Positions 27,945 through 35,448 of a DNA stretch of 64,000 bases are shown piece by piece (within the stretch, counting starts at the first letter, position 1; each line of letters opens with the position of its first letter). The position numbers were made by a program, and so were the translations under genes. The stretch comes from HGM04593 sp045612305 (GTDB taxonomy: Bacteria; Bacteroidota; Bacteroidia; Bacteroidales; Bacteroidaceae): the NCBI GenBank assembly GCA_045612305.1, contig JAZKYU010000049.1:1-64000 (forward strand). Reading direction: 5' to 3'. The notes under the pieces were generated by a model, which was not told the origin of the DNA, searched no databases, and saw only the letters and a list, made by a program, of their open reading frames with translations.

Positions 27945-28748
27945 TTAGCGCACTGCAGCGCGTATCTTGAGCAGTTGATCGAGAAGATCCTCGAGAAGGT
28001 CGAGACGCAACATATTGGCGCCATCACTCTTTGCCACAGCGGGATTCTCGTGAGTCTCAATAAACAAGCCGTCGGCACCCACAGCTATAGCAGCTTTTGC
28101 AATGGTCGATATCATCTCCGGAACACCGCCGGTAACACCTGCTGTCTGGTTGGGCTGCTGCAGAGAGTGAGTAATATCCATCACCACGGGATAACCGAAA
28201 GAGCGCATCTGCGGTATACCACGGAAGTCTACCACAAGATCCTGGTAGCCAAAAGTTGTACCACGCTCGGTGAGCATCACGCGACCTGCACCACCCTCCG
28301 ACTCAACTTTCTCGGCTGCAAACTTCATAGCTGCAGGCGAGAGGAACTGTCCTTTCTTTATATTCACCACGCGACCGGTCTTTGCAGCTGCAGTGAGCAG
28401 GTCGGTCTGACGGCAGAGGAACGCCGGTATCTGCAAAACATCGACATACTCGGCTGCCATCTCAGCCTCTTCGGCCGAGTGCACATCGGTAACAACGGGT
28501 ATGTTGAAAGTTTCGCGCACCTTGCGCAACACACGCAATGCGTTCTCATCGCCTATACCCGTAAAAGAGTCTATGCGCGAACGGTTGGCCTTGCGATACG
28601 AGCCTTTGAACACATAGGGAATATTGCGGTCGGCGGTCATCGCCACCACACGCTCTGCTATGCGCATAGCCATATCTTCGCCCTCTATAACACAAGGACC
28701 TGCCAAAAGAAAGAAATTCTCGGTAGATGTTAAATCTCTTATTGTCAT
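27945..28748 (-). CDS. kdsA: 3-deoxy-D-manno-octulosonate 8-phosphate synthase
   Basis: A 267-residue aldolase that condenses arabinose 5-phosphate with phosphoenolpyruvate to give KDO-8-P for lipopolysaccharide. Recognisable blocks are LAGPCVIEGEDMA, FKGSYRKANRS, TDVHSAEEAE, QIPAFLCRQTDLL and DITHSLQQPN. The Asn-rather-than-Cys position in KANRS-type sequences points to the metal-independent class. It follows the lipid-kinase-like gene by nine bases. Confidence 0.96.
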   Translation of the reverse strand: MTIRDLTSTENFFLLAGPCVIEGEDMAMRIAERVVAMTADRNIPYVFKGSYRKANRSRIDSFTGIGDENALRVLRKVRETFNIPVVTDVHSAEEAEMAAEYVDVLQIPAFLCRQTDLLTAAAKTGRVVNIKKGQFLSPAAMKFAAEKVESEGGAGRVMLTERGTTFGYQDLVVDFRGIPQMRSFGYPVVMDITHSLQQPNQTAGVTGGVPEMISTIAKAAIAVGADGLFIETHENPAVAKSDGANMLRLDLLEDLLDQLLKIRAAVR

Positions 28749-28757
28749 AATAGTATA

Positions 28758-29699
28758 CTATTTTATTTTTGTTGGTATTATCAATTTCACAGCCTCGGGA
28801 AGCAGGGTTACCTTCATAGGGAAGGTGGGTGTAAATATACGTCCATCTATACCCGCACGCGCACCGTCGACACCCTCTATAAACACCTCGGTCGAGCGAT
28901 AAGGCTCCATAAGCTCAAAGTTCATTATGCGGCGACGATAGACCATAAGCAACCCTTGCACCATACCGAAAAATTTAGGCATCTTTATGGCCGACACATC
29001 GAGCCACCCGTTATAGGGGACAGCGCTCGGCGTCATACCATAACCTCGAGAGTTACCTATGCAGAGCATCATAAATTTCTTGTCGACAAGCTGGTTGTTG
29101 AGCTTGAAACGCATATTAAAATTCTGCCTAAAGAAAAGAAGGTGAAAAACGCCACTTATTATAGAGGTTATCTTAGCAAAAAAGAACCTGCGACGGTTGG
29201 CTATCTCAACAACTCTAGCCGAAAGACCTATGTTGAGCACGTTCAAGAAGTATCTTTTTTCCTCTCCTTCGGCACCGTTGTAGCTGCAACACCCCACATC
29301 AACCTTGCGGGTGCGATGTGTTATTATGCAGTCGATAGCTGTTTTATAGTCGTGCAACGGCAGGCCCCAATATGTAGCGTAGTCGTTGGCTATACCGTTG
29401 GGGATTATACCCAAAGAGACCTTCGACGCGTTCTCCGACGCCATAACTCCGTTTATCACATCCTGCAAAGCACCATCTCCACCTACCACAACAATTGTTT
29501 CGTAACCGTTGTCGGCAAGCATCATCGCCTGACGCTCGAGCGAGGAGTAATCTTCCGACTGTATGCAGTCGTACTCCACGTGTTTCTCTTTGAGATACTC
29601 CCTTATCTCGCACCAACGCTTACGAGGTGCAAGAGAGCCTATTTTGGGGCAGTATATTATACCCCATCTATGTCTGTTTTTATTACTAGCACTTACCAT
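28758..29699 (-). CDS. Diacylglycerol kinase-like lipid kinase
   Basis: A 313-residue protein with the DAGK catalytic fold. The nucleotide-binding motif is VVVGGDGALQDVINGVM, with Ala where most members have Thr (GGDGT), then SLGIIPNGIANDYA. The C-terminal beta-sandwich includes IEGVDGARAGIDGR. The family phosphorylates diacylglycerol, sphingosine-like or related lipids; the substrate here is unknown. The start is set at 29699, overlapping the 3' end of miaA by 14 bases. An upstream ATG at 29708 would add only three residues. Confidence 0.85.
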   Translation of the reverse strand: MVSASNKNRHRWGIIYCPKIGSLAPRKRWCEIREYLKEKHVEYDCIQSEDYSSLERQAMMLADNGYETIVVVGGDGALQDVINGVMASENASKVSLGIIPNGIANDYATYWGLPLHDYKTAIDCIITHRTRKVDVGCCSYNGAEGEEKRYFLNVLNIGLSARVVEIANRRRFFFAKITSIISGVFHLLFFRQNFNMRFKLNNQLVDKKFMMLCIGNSRGYGMTPSAVPYNGWLDVSAIKMPKFFGMVQGLLMVYRRRIMNFELMEPYRSTEVFIEGVDGARAGIDGRIFTPTFPMKVTLLPEAVKLIIPTKIK

Positions 29700-30621
29700 A
29701 CAGCACACCCTTTATGGTTTCTACAATTTCGGCACGAGGCAGCGAGCCGTCGACCCAGAGTATGTCGGTACCACGTTTCTCCATACCTCGGAACCACGTC
29801 ATCTGTCGCTTTGCGAATTGGTGTATCGCTATCTCGAGCCCACGCACCATCTCCTCGCGAGACAACTGCCCCATAACATACATAGTAACAAACTTATACT
29901 CTAAACCGTAATATATGAGTTGCTCGGGCGTAACTCCTGAGGCGAGCAAACTCTCCACCTCCTCTATTAGGCCCTCATTCAAGCGCTTGTGCAAGCGTTG
30001 CGATATTCTCTCGCGACGCACCTCGCGATCGACCCCCACTCCCACAGTAAGAGTGCGTATCGAGGGGAAGGCACGTTCCTCCACGGGACACGACGCATAG
30101 TACTCCTCTATTTCTATGGCGCGTATAGCACGCTTCTTCGTGTCGGTGTCGGTGTTGTTATGCAACTGTTTGTAGCTGGCAAGAATAGCCGTAAGTTCCT
30201 CGAGGCTCTTCTCCTCGAGACGGGCACGCAAAGAGGCGTTCTCGGGCACAGGTATAAGCTTGTAGCCCTTCAAAACCGACTCTACATACATTCCGCTACC
30301 ACCACATAGCACGGGGAAAGCCCCACGCGACTTTATATCGTCGTAGGCTGCAAGAAAATCGCGCTGAAACTCAAAAAGATTATACTTTTCCCCAGCATCC
30401 ACAATATCCACAAGATGCACCGGTACCTTTTTGCCGTCGCGCACATATTCGTCCAGGTCCTTACCTGTACCTATGTCCATACCGCGATACACCTGACGGC
30501 TGTCGGCACTCACGACCTCGCCACCTAAAGCCAGGGCGAAGTCCACCGCAAGCGCTGTTTTGCCGCAAGCCGTGGGGCCCACAACAGCCAGCATATCGTA
30601 TTTGGGGTAAAAGTTATCCAT
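29686..30621 (-). CDS. miaA: tRNA dimethylallyltransferase
   Basis: A 311-residue enzyme that adds a dimethylallyl group to A37 of tRNAs reading UNN codons. The P-loop GPTACGKT is followed by VVSADSRQVYRGMDIGTGK, the substrate-binding block, and VLCGGSGMYVESVL. FAKRQMTWFRG near the C-terminus is the tRNA-binding signature. I favour the ATG at 30621; a start at 30651 would add ten residues. Bacteroidales often have two MiaA paralogues, and the KDLDEY version seen here may be the second. Confidence 0.92.
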   Translation of the reverse strand: MDNFYPKYDMLAVVGPTACGKTALAVDFALALGGEVVSADSRQVYRGMDIGTGKDLDEYVRDGKKVPVHLVDIVDAGEKYNLFEFQRDFLAAYDDIKSRGAFPVLCGGSGMYVESVLKGYKLIPVPENASLRARLEEKSLEELTAILASYKQLHNNTDTDTKKRAIRAIEIEEYYASCPVEERAFPSIRTLTVGVGVDREVRRERISQRLHKRLNEGLIEEVESLLASGVTPEQLIYYGLEYKFVTMYVMGQLSREEMVRGLEIAIHQFAKRQMTWFRGMEKRGTDILWVDGSLPRAEIVETIKGVLYGKC

Positions 30622-30851
30622 TTTATTTACATACAAGGCATAATGCGCCATAATATAATTATGAGTGCGAAGTTAAACAAGTTCGTCGCAATAGCAAAAT
30701 AAATCAAACAATAATTTCACAAAGCCCGCAAAAGCTACACCGCACCGTGTTAACAAAACCTATATATTTAAGTTAAAAAAACACAAAAAACATCACTTGT
30801 TTATACTATTTTAGCACGAAAAAAGTTATATATGCAAATAAACTAAAACAT

Positions 30852-31517
30852 ATGTACGAAAACCTATTGTGCCTGCCCTACTTTCAAGGGATGGGCAAAG
30901 ACGACATAACAGCCATACTCGACAAGGTGAAGCTCGAGTTTACCACCAGCAACAGCAACACACTCATACGCAACCGAGGCGAGGAGTGCAACAAATTTAT
31001 AATACTCACAAAAGGCGCCATAGAAGCCGAAGCCTGCGACAAAGAAGGCACCTACACCATAACCGAGGAGTTTACCGCACCCCACGCCATAGAGCCATAC
31101 TCCATCTTTGGCTACAACACAAAGTACAAAAAGAAGTACACCGCAAAAAGCGAGTGCACCATACTAGAGATTGAGAAAAACTACTTTTTCAGCGAGTTTT
31201 CCAAGCAAAACATCTTCACACTAAACCTCGTAAACCTTGTAAGCCGCAGAGCACAGCTCATTAACGACACAATTTGGGATTTCACCCCCACAACCATTGA
31301 GGGACGCATAATTGCGTTCATAGCACAACGCTGCGAAACTGCAAACGGGCGCAAGCGAGTAAACATAAAGATGGAACGCCTTGCCGAGCTTTTATGCGAA
31401 ACACGCCTCAACATCTCGCACGCACTCAACAACCTGCAAGACAACGGTTTAGTTGTGCTCAACAGAAAGGAGATTGAGATACCCGAGTTTAAAGAACTGC
31501 TACCTTTTATTAAATAG
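30852..31517 (+). CDS. Crp/Fnr-family transcriptional regulator
   Basis: A 221-residue regulator with an N-terminal cyclic-nucleotide-binding-like barrel (GEECNKFIILTKGAIEAE) and a C-terminal winged helix (residues about 150-215, ERLAELLCETRLNISHALNNL as the helix-turn-helix). No Cys cluster for an iron-sulfur centre is seen, so it is not an obvious Fnr. The ligand and targets are unknown. It stands alone, followed by tRNA-Arg. Confidence 0.88.
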   Translation: MYENLLCLPYFQGMGKDDITAILDKVKLEFTTSNSNTLIRNRGEECNKFIILTKGAIEAEACDKEGTYTITEEFTAPHAIEPYSIFGYNTKYKKKYTAKSECTILEIEKNYFFSEFSKQNIFTLNLVNLVSRRAQLINDTIWDFTPTTIEGRIIAFIAQRCETANGRKRVNIKMERLAELLCETRLNISHALNNLQDNGLVVLNRKEIEIPEFKELLPFIK

Positions 31518-31582
31518 CCGCAGGTGTAAACACCCACAGAAAAACTAAATTACACACTTTTAAACAAAAAAAGAGCCTTTTT

Positions 31583-31614
31583 TTTGGCAAGAAAAAAGAA
31601 ACACACTATCTTTG
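31583..31614 (+). promoter_or_regulatory. Bacteroidetes-type promoter of tRNA-Arg
   Basis: TTTG (31583-31586), 20 bases, TATCTTTG (31607-31614): exact consensus with ideal spacing. The mature tRNA begins 62 bases downstream, so a 5' leader of about 55 bases would need processing by RNase P. Confidence 0.85.
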
Positions 31615-31676
31615 CACCCGCAAAGCGAAACATCTTTGCAAAATTTAAGGTTTATACCTTATTAAATAAAAAGGTC

Positions 31677-31750
<74 letters not shown>

Positions 31751-31751
31751 C

Positions 31752-31783
31752 AAAAAAAGGAACTCTGCAGAGTTCCTTTTTTT
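31752..31783. terminator. Bidirectional terminator between tRNA-Arg and nhaA
   Basis: A 32-base perfect palindrome: A7 then GGAACTCTGCAGAGTTCC then T7. It starts two bases after the tRNA and can also stop minus-strand transcription coming from nhaA. Confidence 0.92.
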
Positions 31784-31830
31784 GTTTTTATGCAAACCGC
31801 AAGTCTCTCCTCTGCAGTTTAAAAAGCCCG

Positions 31831-33168
31831 TCACACCTTCTTTGGTAAATAACGATTTAGCAAAAATACCGCAACAAGAGCCGAAACAAACGAGCCACAC
31901 AAAATACCAAGCTTCGCCTGCCCCAAAATATTTGTACCACCCGAAAGCGACGCATAAGAGAGGTCGGCTATAAAGATGGATACCGTAAGTCCTATACCAC
32001 AAAGCATACACACCGATGCAAAAGAGCGCCAGTTACTGCCCTGCGGCAGGCTCACAAGTCCAAATTTCACAGCAACCCAAGAGAAAGAGAAAACACCAAC
32101 AAACTTGCCCACAACAAGGCCTGCCATCACCGGCAAGCCCACACCGCAAAGCATAGTGTTCAAACTCATACCAGCGAGATCTATACCCACATTGGCAAAA
32201 GCAAAAAGTGGTATCACCACATAGCCTATGAAGCTATTCATACCATCCTCAAGATCCTGCAACGGGCTTATGAGCTTGTCGGCAGCCGACTCTATGCTCT
32301 TTAATTTATGTATCTCGGCGTGGGTGAGCACCACCGTGTGGTGTTTGCCAGTAACCTCGTGCACAGGGAGGCTGTTTATATTCTCGCGTATGCGCTCTAT
32401 GTAGTAGGCCGACCCACGACGCAACGATGCAGGCACACAGAAAGCCACAATAACACCTGCAATGGTTGCGTGTATACCCGAGTTAAGCATCGCATACCAC
32501 AGCACAAGCCCCACAGCAAGGTAGAAAGACTTTTTACCCACACGCTTCATATTGCCATAAACAAGCAACACCACGCACAAAACAGCAAGGAGAAGGTACA
32601 TAACATCTATGTGCGACGAGTAGAAAAGTGCTATAACAATTATACCACCAAGATCGTCGGCCACAGCAAGAGCTGCAAGAAAAACTTTAAGACCAATAGG
32701 TACCCTTTTACCAAAAAGCGAGAGCACACCCAAAGAGAAGGCTATATCGGTAGCCATAGGTATAGCCGCACCACGCAACATAGCGGCGTCGGCAGGGCAT
32801 AAAAGCCAGAAAAAGAGCACCGGCACAAGCATACCACCGCACGCGCCTATTATGGGTAACATCGCCTTCTGACGCGACGACAACTCACCCACAAGTATCT
32901 CGCGCTTTATCTCAAGCCCCACTGTAAGAAAGAACAAAGCCATCAAAAAGTCGTTGATAACAGCCATAAGCGACATCTGGTGCCCACCGTGGCTAAAGAG
33001 GTCAAAAGCGCCCAACGACAAAGAGACCGGGGCATTCCATAGAGCAAAATACTCATCCTTGAGAGGGGAATTTGCACAAACAAGCGCAAGAATAGAAAAA
33101 ACAACAAGCACGGCACTCGAAGAGACATACTTCTTTACCATACTCTTAAAACTATAATTATGTGTCAT
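31831..33168 (-). CDS. nhaA: Na+/H+ antiporter NhaA
   Basis: A 445-residue inner-membrane antiporter with about eleven hydrophobic helices, exchanging Na+ for H+ in pH and salt balance. The transport-site aspartate pair is in LAVADDLGGII; other family blocks are FFLTVGLEIKREIL and ATDIAFSLGVLSLFG. The ATG at 33168 is preferred: an ATG 69 bases upstream adds a hydrophobic, Cys-rich stretch not typical of the family. A -7 box lies at 33211-33218. Confidence 0.95.
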   Translation of the reverse strand: MTHNYSFKSMVKKYVSSSAVLVVFSILALVCANSPLKDEYFALWNAPVSLSLGAFDLFSHGGHQMSLMAVINDFLMALFFLTVGLEIKREILVGELSSRQKAMLPIIGACGGMLVPVLFFWLLCPADAAMLRGAAIPMATDIAFSLGVLSLFGKRVPIGLKVFLAALAVADDLGGIIVIALFYSSHIDVMYLLLAVLCVVLLVYGNMKRVGKKSFYLAVGLVLWYAMLNSGIHATIAGVIVAFCVPASLRRGSAYYIERIRENINSLPVHEVTGKHHTVVLTHAEIHKLKSIESAADKLISPLQDLEDGMNSFIGYVVIPLFAFANVGIDLAGMSLNTMLCGVGLPVMAGLVVGKFVGVFSFSWVAVKFGLVSLPQGSNWRSFASVCMLCGIGLTVSIFIADLSYASLSGGTNILGQAKLGILCGSFVSALVAVFLLNRYLPKKV

Positions 33169-33210
33169 AGCATTTATAATATATGTTACACTTTCATTGA
33201 AACAACAATG

Positions 33211-33218
33211 CAAAAATA
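33211..33218 (-). promoter_or_regulatory. Putative -7 box of nhaA
   Basis: TATTTTTG on the minus strand fits TAnnTTTG and lies 43 bases before the nhaA start. There is no TTTG at the right distance upstream. Confidence 0.45.
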
Positions 33219-33363
33219 ACCACTTTTTACACAGCAATCACCCACTTATTTATAGACAATTTCAATAATACGAATAGATTTTAACGATACACCACGGCAC
33301 GCACACGCATCATAAAAGTAAAAAAATAATTGCACGATTATTAGGAATAACAGAAAATGATTG

Positions 33364-33371
33364 TAATTTTG
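33364..33371 (+). promoter_or_regulatory. Putative -7 box of ilvA
   Basis: TAATTTTG matches the -7 consensus, 29 bases before the ilvA ATG. No good -33 element is present. The short leader leaves no room for an attenuator. Confidence 0.5.
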
Positions 33372-33399
33372 CGCAATACAAATTTAAAAAAATACACAT

Positions 33400-34605
33400 A
33401 TGCTAACACTCGACAAAATATACCACGCATCGTATGTGTTGAAGGATGTGATTCGCAGAACCGACCTCATCCAGGCTCCCCAGATTAACCCTGCGGCTAC
33501 GGTATATCTCAAGCCCGAGAACTTGCAATTGACAGGTTCGTTCAAGGTACGCGGCTCGTACTACAAAATTTCACAATTATCGGACGAAGAGAAAGCAAAA
33601 GGCGTTATCGCTTGTTCGGCAGGAAACCACGCACAAGGCGTTGCTCTTGCTGCAACAAAGAACGGTATTAAATCTACCATCTGCCTCCCCGACGGCGCCC
33701 CCATCTCAAAGGTTGAAGCAACAAAGAAGTATGGTGCAGAGATATGCCTTGTAGAGGGTGTATACGACGATGCCTACCAGAAAGCGTTGCAGTTGCGCGA
33801 CGAGCACAGCTACACATTCATTCACCCCTTCGACGACGTGGATGTTATCGCAGGCCAGGGAACTATAGGTCTTGAACTCCTCGACCAACTAAAGGATGTA
33901 GACGCTGTTATCGTTCCCATCGGTGGTGGTGGTCTCATCTCGGGTGTTGCTTTTGCAATTAAATCGCTCAACCCCAACGTTAAAGTATATGGCGTGCAGG
34001 CAAGCGGTGCTCCCAGTATGTTCAACTCTATAAAGAACAAGAAGATTGAGCGCCTTGCCGGTGTTTCTACCATCGCCGACGGTATCGCGGTGAAAGAGCC
34101 CGGACAGAACACCTTCGCTATCTGTAGCAAGTATGTAGACAAGATTGTTACAGTTACCGACGACGAGGTTTCATCGGCTATCCTCTCTATGATTGAGCAC
34201 CAGAAGCTCATTGCCGAGGGTGCCGGAGCTGTAGCTGTAGCTGCTGCTATGTTCAACAAAGTACCCATCGAGGGCAAGAAGGTTGTATGCCTTGTTTCGG
34301 GAGGTAACATCGACGTTACCATCCTCGACCGTGTCATCAAACGCGGTTTGCTCACATCGGGCCGTTCTTGCGCTCTCACCATAGAGCTCCTCGACAAACC
34401 CGGACAGTTGTTGCAGATTGCCCAGATTATTGCCGACAACGGTGGTAACGTTATATCTGTTCACCACGAGCGTGCAAACGCAAGCATGAACATAAACGGC
34501 TGTTTCTTGCGCATCAACATGGAGACACGCAACTTCGAACAGATTGAGACAATAAAGAGCGCTCTTGTGAAAAAGGGCTTCAAACTTGAAAACAATAAAT
34601 TTTAA
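33400..34605 (+). CDS. ilvA: Threonine ammonia-lyase with C-terminal ACT domain
   Basis: A 401-residue PLP enzyme that turns threonine into 2-oxobutanoate, the entry to isoleucine synthesis. The PLP lysine is K49 in LTGSFKVRGSYY, and the phosphate loop is GGGGLISGVA. Residues from about 325 form an ACT-type regulatory domain (LTIELLDKPGQLLQIAQII). With a single short regulatory domain the enzyme resembles the shorter TdcB/IlvA2 class, not the 514-residue E. coli IlvA. It is followed after six bases by ridA, which removes the reactive enamine that this enzyme releases. Confidence 0.95.
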   Translation: MLTLDKIYHASYVLKDVIRRTDLIQAPQINPAATVYLKPENLQLTGSFKVRGSYYKISQLSDEEKAKGVIACSAGNHAQGVALAATKNGIKSTICLPDGAPISKVEATKKYGAEICLVEGVYDDAYQKALQLRDEHSYTFIHPFDDVDVIAGQGTIGLELLDQLKDVDAVIVPIGGGGLISGVAFAIKSLNPNVKVYGVQASGAPSMFNSIKNKKIERLAGVSTIADGIAVKEPGQNTFAICSKYVDKIVTVTDDEVSSAILSMIEHQKLIAEGAGAVAVAAAMFNKVPIEGKKVVCLVSGGNIDVTILDRVIKRGLLTSGRSCALTIELLDKPGQLLQIAQIIADNGGNVISVHHERANASMNINGCFLRINMETRNFEQIETIKSALVKKGFKLENNKF

Positions 34606-34611
34606 AGCACT

Positions 34612-34986
34612 ATGATAAAGAAAATTCACACAGACAACGCCCCCGCCGCTATAGGCCCCTACTCACAGGCTATCGTTTGCGGCAATATGCTCTTCACATC
34701 GGGACAAGTACCCATCAACCCTGCAACAGGCGAGGTTGAGGCCGAAGGCATTGAGGCACAAGCTACACAGGTAATGAAAAACCTTGCAGCCGTTCTCGAG
34801 GCTGCTGGCACCACATTCGAGAAAGCGGTAAAAACAACTTGCTTCCTCAAGAATATGGAAGACTTTGCAGCCTTCAACGCAGTGTATGCACAATACTTCA
34901 CAGAGAAGCCCGCACGCTCTTGCGTTGCAGTGAAACAGCTTCCCAAAGATGTACTTGTAGAGGTTGAGGTTATCGCCGAAATTTAA
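34612..34986 (+). CDS. ridA: RidA family 2-iminobutanoate/2-iminopropanoate deaminase
   Basis: A 124-residue trimeric YjgF/YER057c/UK114 protein that hydrolyses the imine products of threonine and serine dehydratases, preventing damage to PLP enzymes. The signature AIGPYSQAIVCGNMLFTSGQ is present, and the catalytic arginine R102 is in ARSCVAVKQLP. Its position directly behind ilvA matches the biochemical partnership. Confidence 0.97.
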   Translation: MIKKIHTDNAPAAIGPYSQAIVCGNMLFTSGQVPINPATGEVEAEGIEAQATQVMKNLAAVLEAAGTTFEKAVKTTCFLKNMEDFAAFNAVYAQYFTEKPARSCVAVKQLPKDVLVEVEVIAEI

Positions 34987-35008
34987 TACACAACATCTAT
35001 AACTTTAG

Positions 35009-35044
35009 GCGGCGAGCTCTCGAGAGCTCGCCGCTATTGTTTTC
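35009..35044 (+). terminator. Intrinsic terminator of ilvA-ridA
   Basis: A 26-base perfect palindrome (35009-35034), GC-rich, followed by TATTGTTTT. It lies 22 bases after the ridA stop. Confidence 0.88.
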
Positions 35045-35094
35045 ACAAAAAAAGCCGCATAGCCTAATTTTATTAAAAAATGAGCGCTAAAATC

Positions 35095-35125
35095 TTTGCC
35101 AAATAAAAAAAAAGAGCTAATTTTG
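35095..35125 (+). promoter_or_regulatory. Bacteroidetes-type promoter of rpmH
   Basis: TTTG (35095-35098), 19 bases, TAATTTTG (35118-35125). It is 56 bases from the rpmH start codon. Confidence 0.8.
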
Positions 35126-35181
35126 CACGCTGAATAGCATAAATAGTTTTTCCGAATAAAAACATTAAATAATATAAGACG

Positions 35182-35343
35182 ATGAAAAGAACATTTCAAC
35201 CCTCTAACAGAAAGAGAAAAAACAAACACGGTTTCCGTGAGAGAATGGCCACAAAGAACGGCCGTCGCGTATTGGCATCTCGTCGCGCAAAAGGTCGCAA
35301 AAAGCTCACCGTTTCTGACGAGTACAACGGAAAGAAAAAGTAA
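35182..35343 (+). CDS. rpmH: 50S ribosomal protein L34
   Basis: A 53-residue very basic protein. It begins MKRTFQPSNRKRKNKHGFR and continues with RMATKNGRRVLASRRAKGR, the standard L34 core. The tail KLTVSDEYNGKKK is a common Bacteroidetes extension. It has its own promoter and terminator. In many bacteria rpmH sits beside dnaA or rnpA; neither is present here. Confidence 0.98.
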   Translation: MKRTFQPSNRKRKNKHGFRERMATKNGRRVLASRRAKGRKKLTVSDEYNGKKK

Positions 35344-35390
35344 TTGCTATGCAATGACCAACATTGCAATATCAATATAAGATTTTGCAA

Positions 35391-35430
35391 GACAAGTGGC
35401 TTACCCCAAAAGGTAAGCCACTTGTCTTTT
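35391..35430. terminator. Intrinsic terminator after rpmH
   Basis: GACAAGTGGCTTACC (35391-35405) pairs perfectly with GGTAAGCCACTTGTC (35412-35426), followed by TTTT. It also faces the convergent gene ending at 35449. Confidence 0.9.
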
Positions 35431-35448
35431 ATGCCACCAGCACTGCTG

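Noticed and set aside
33169..33237. Upstream start for nhaA
   Set aside because: The extra 23 residues are not typical of NhaA, and the putative -7 box lies inside this stretch.
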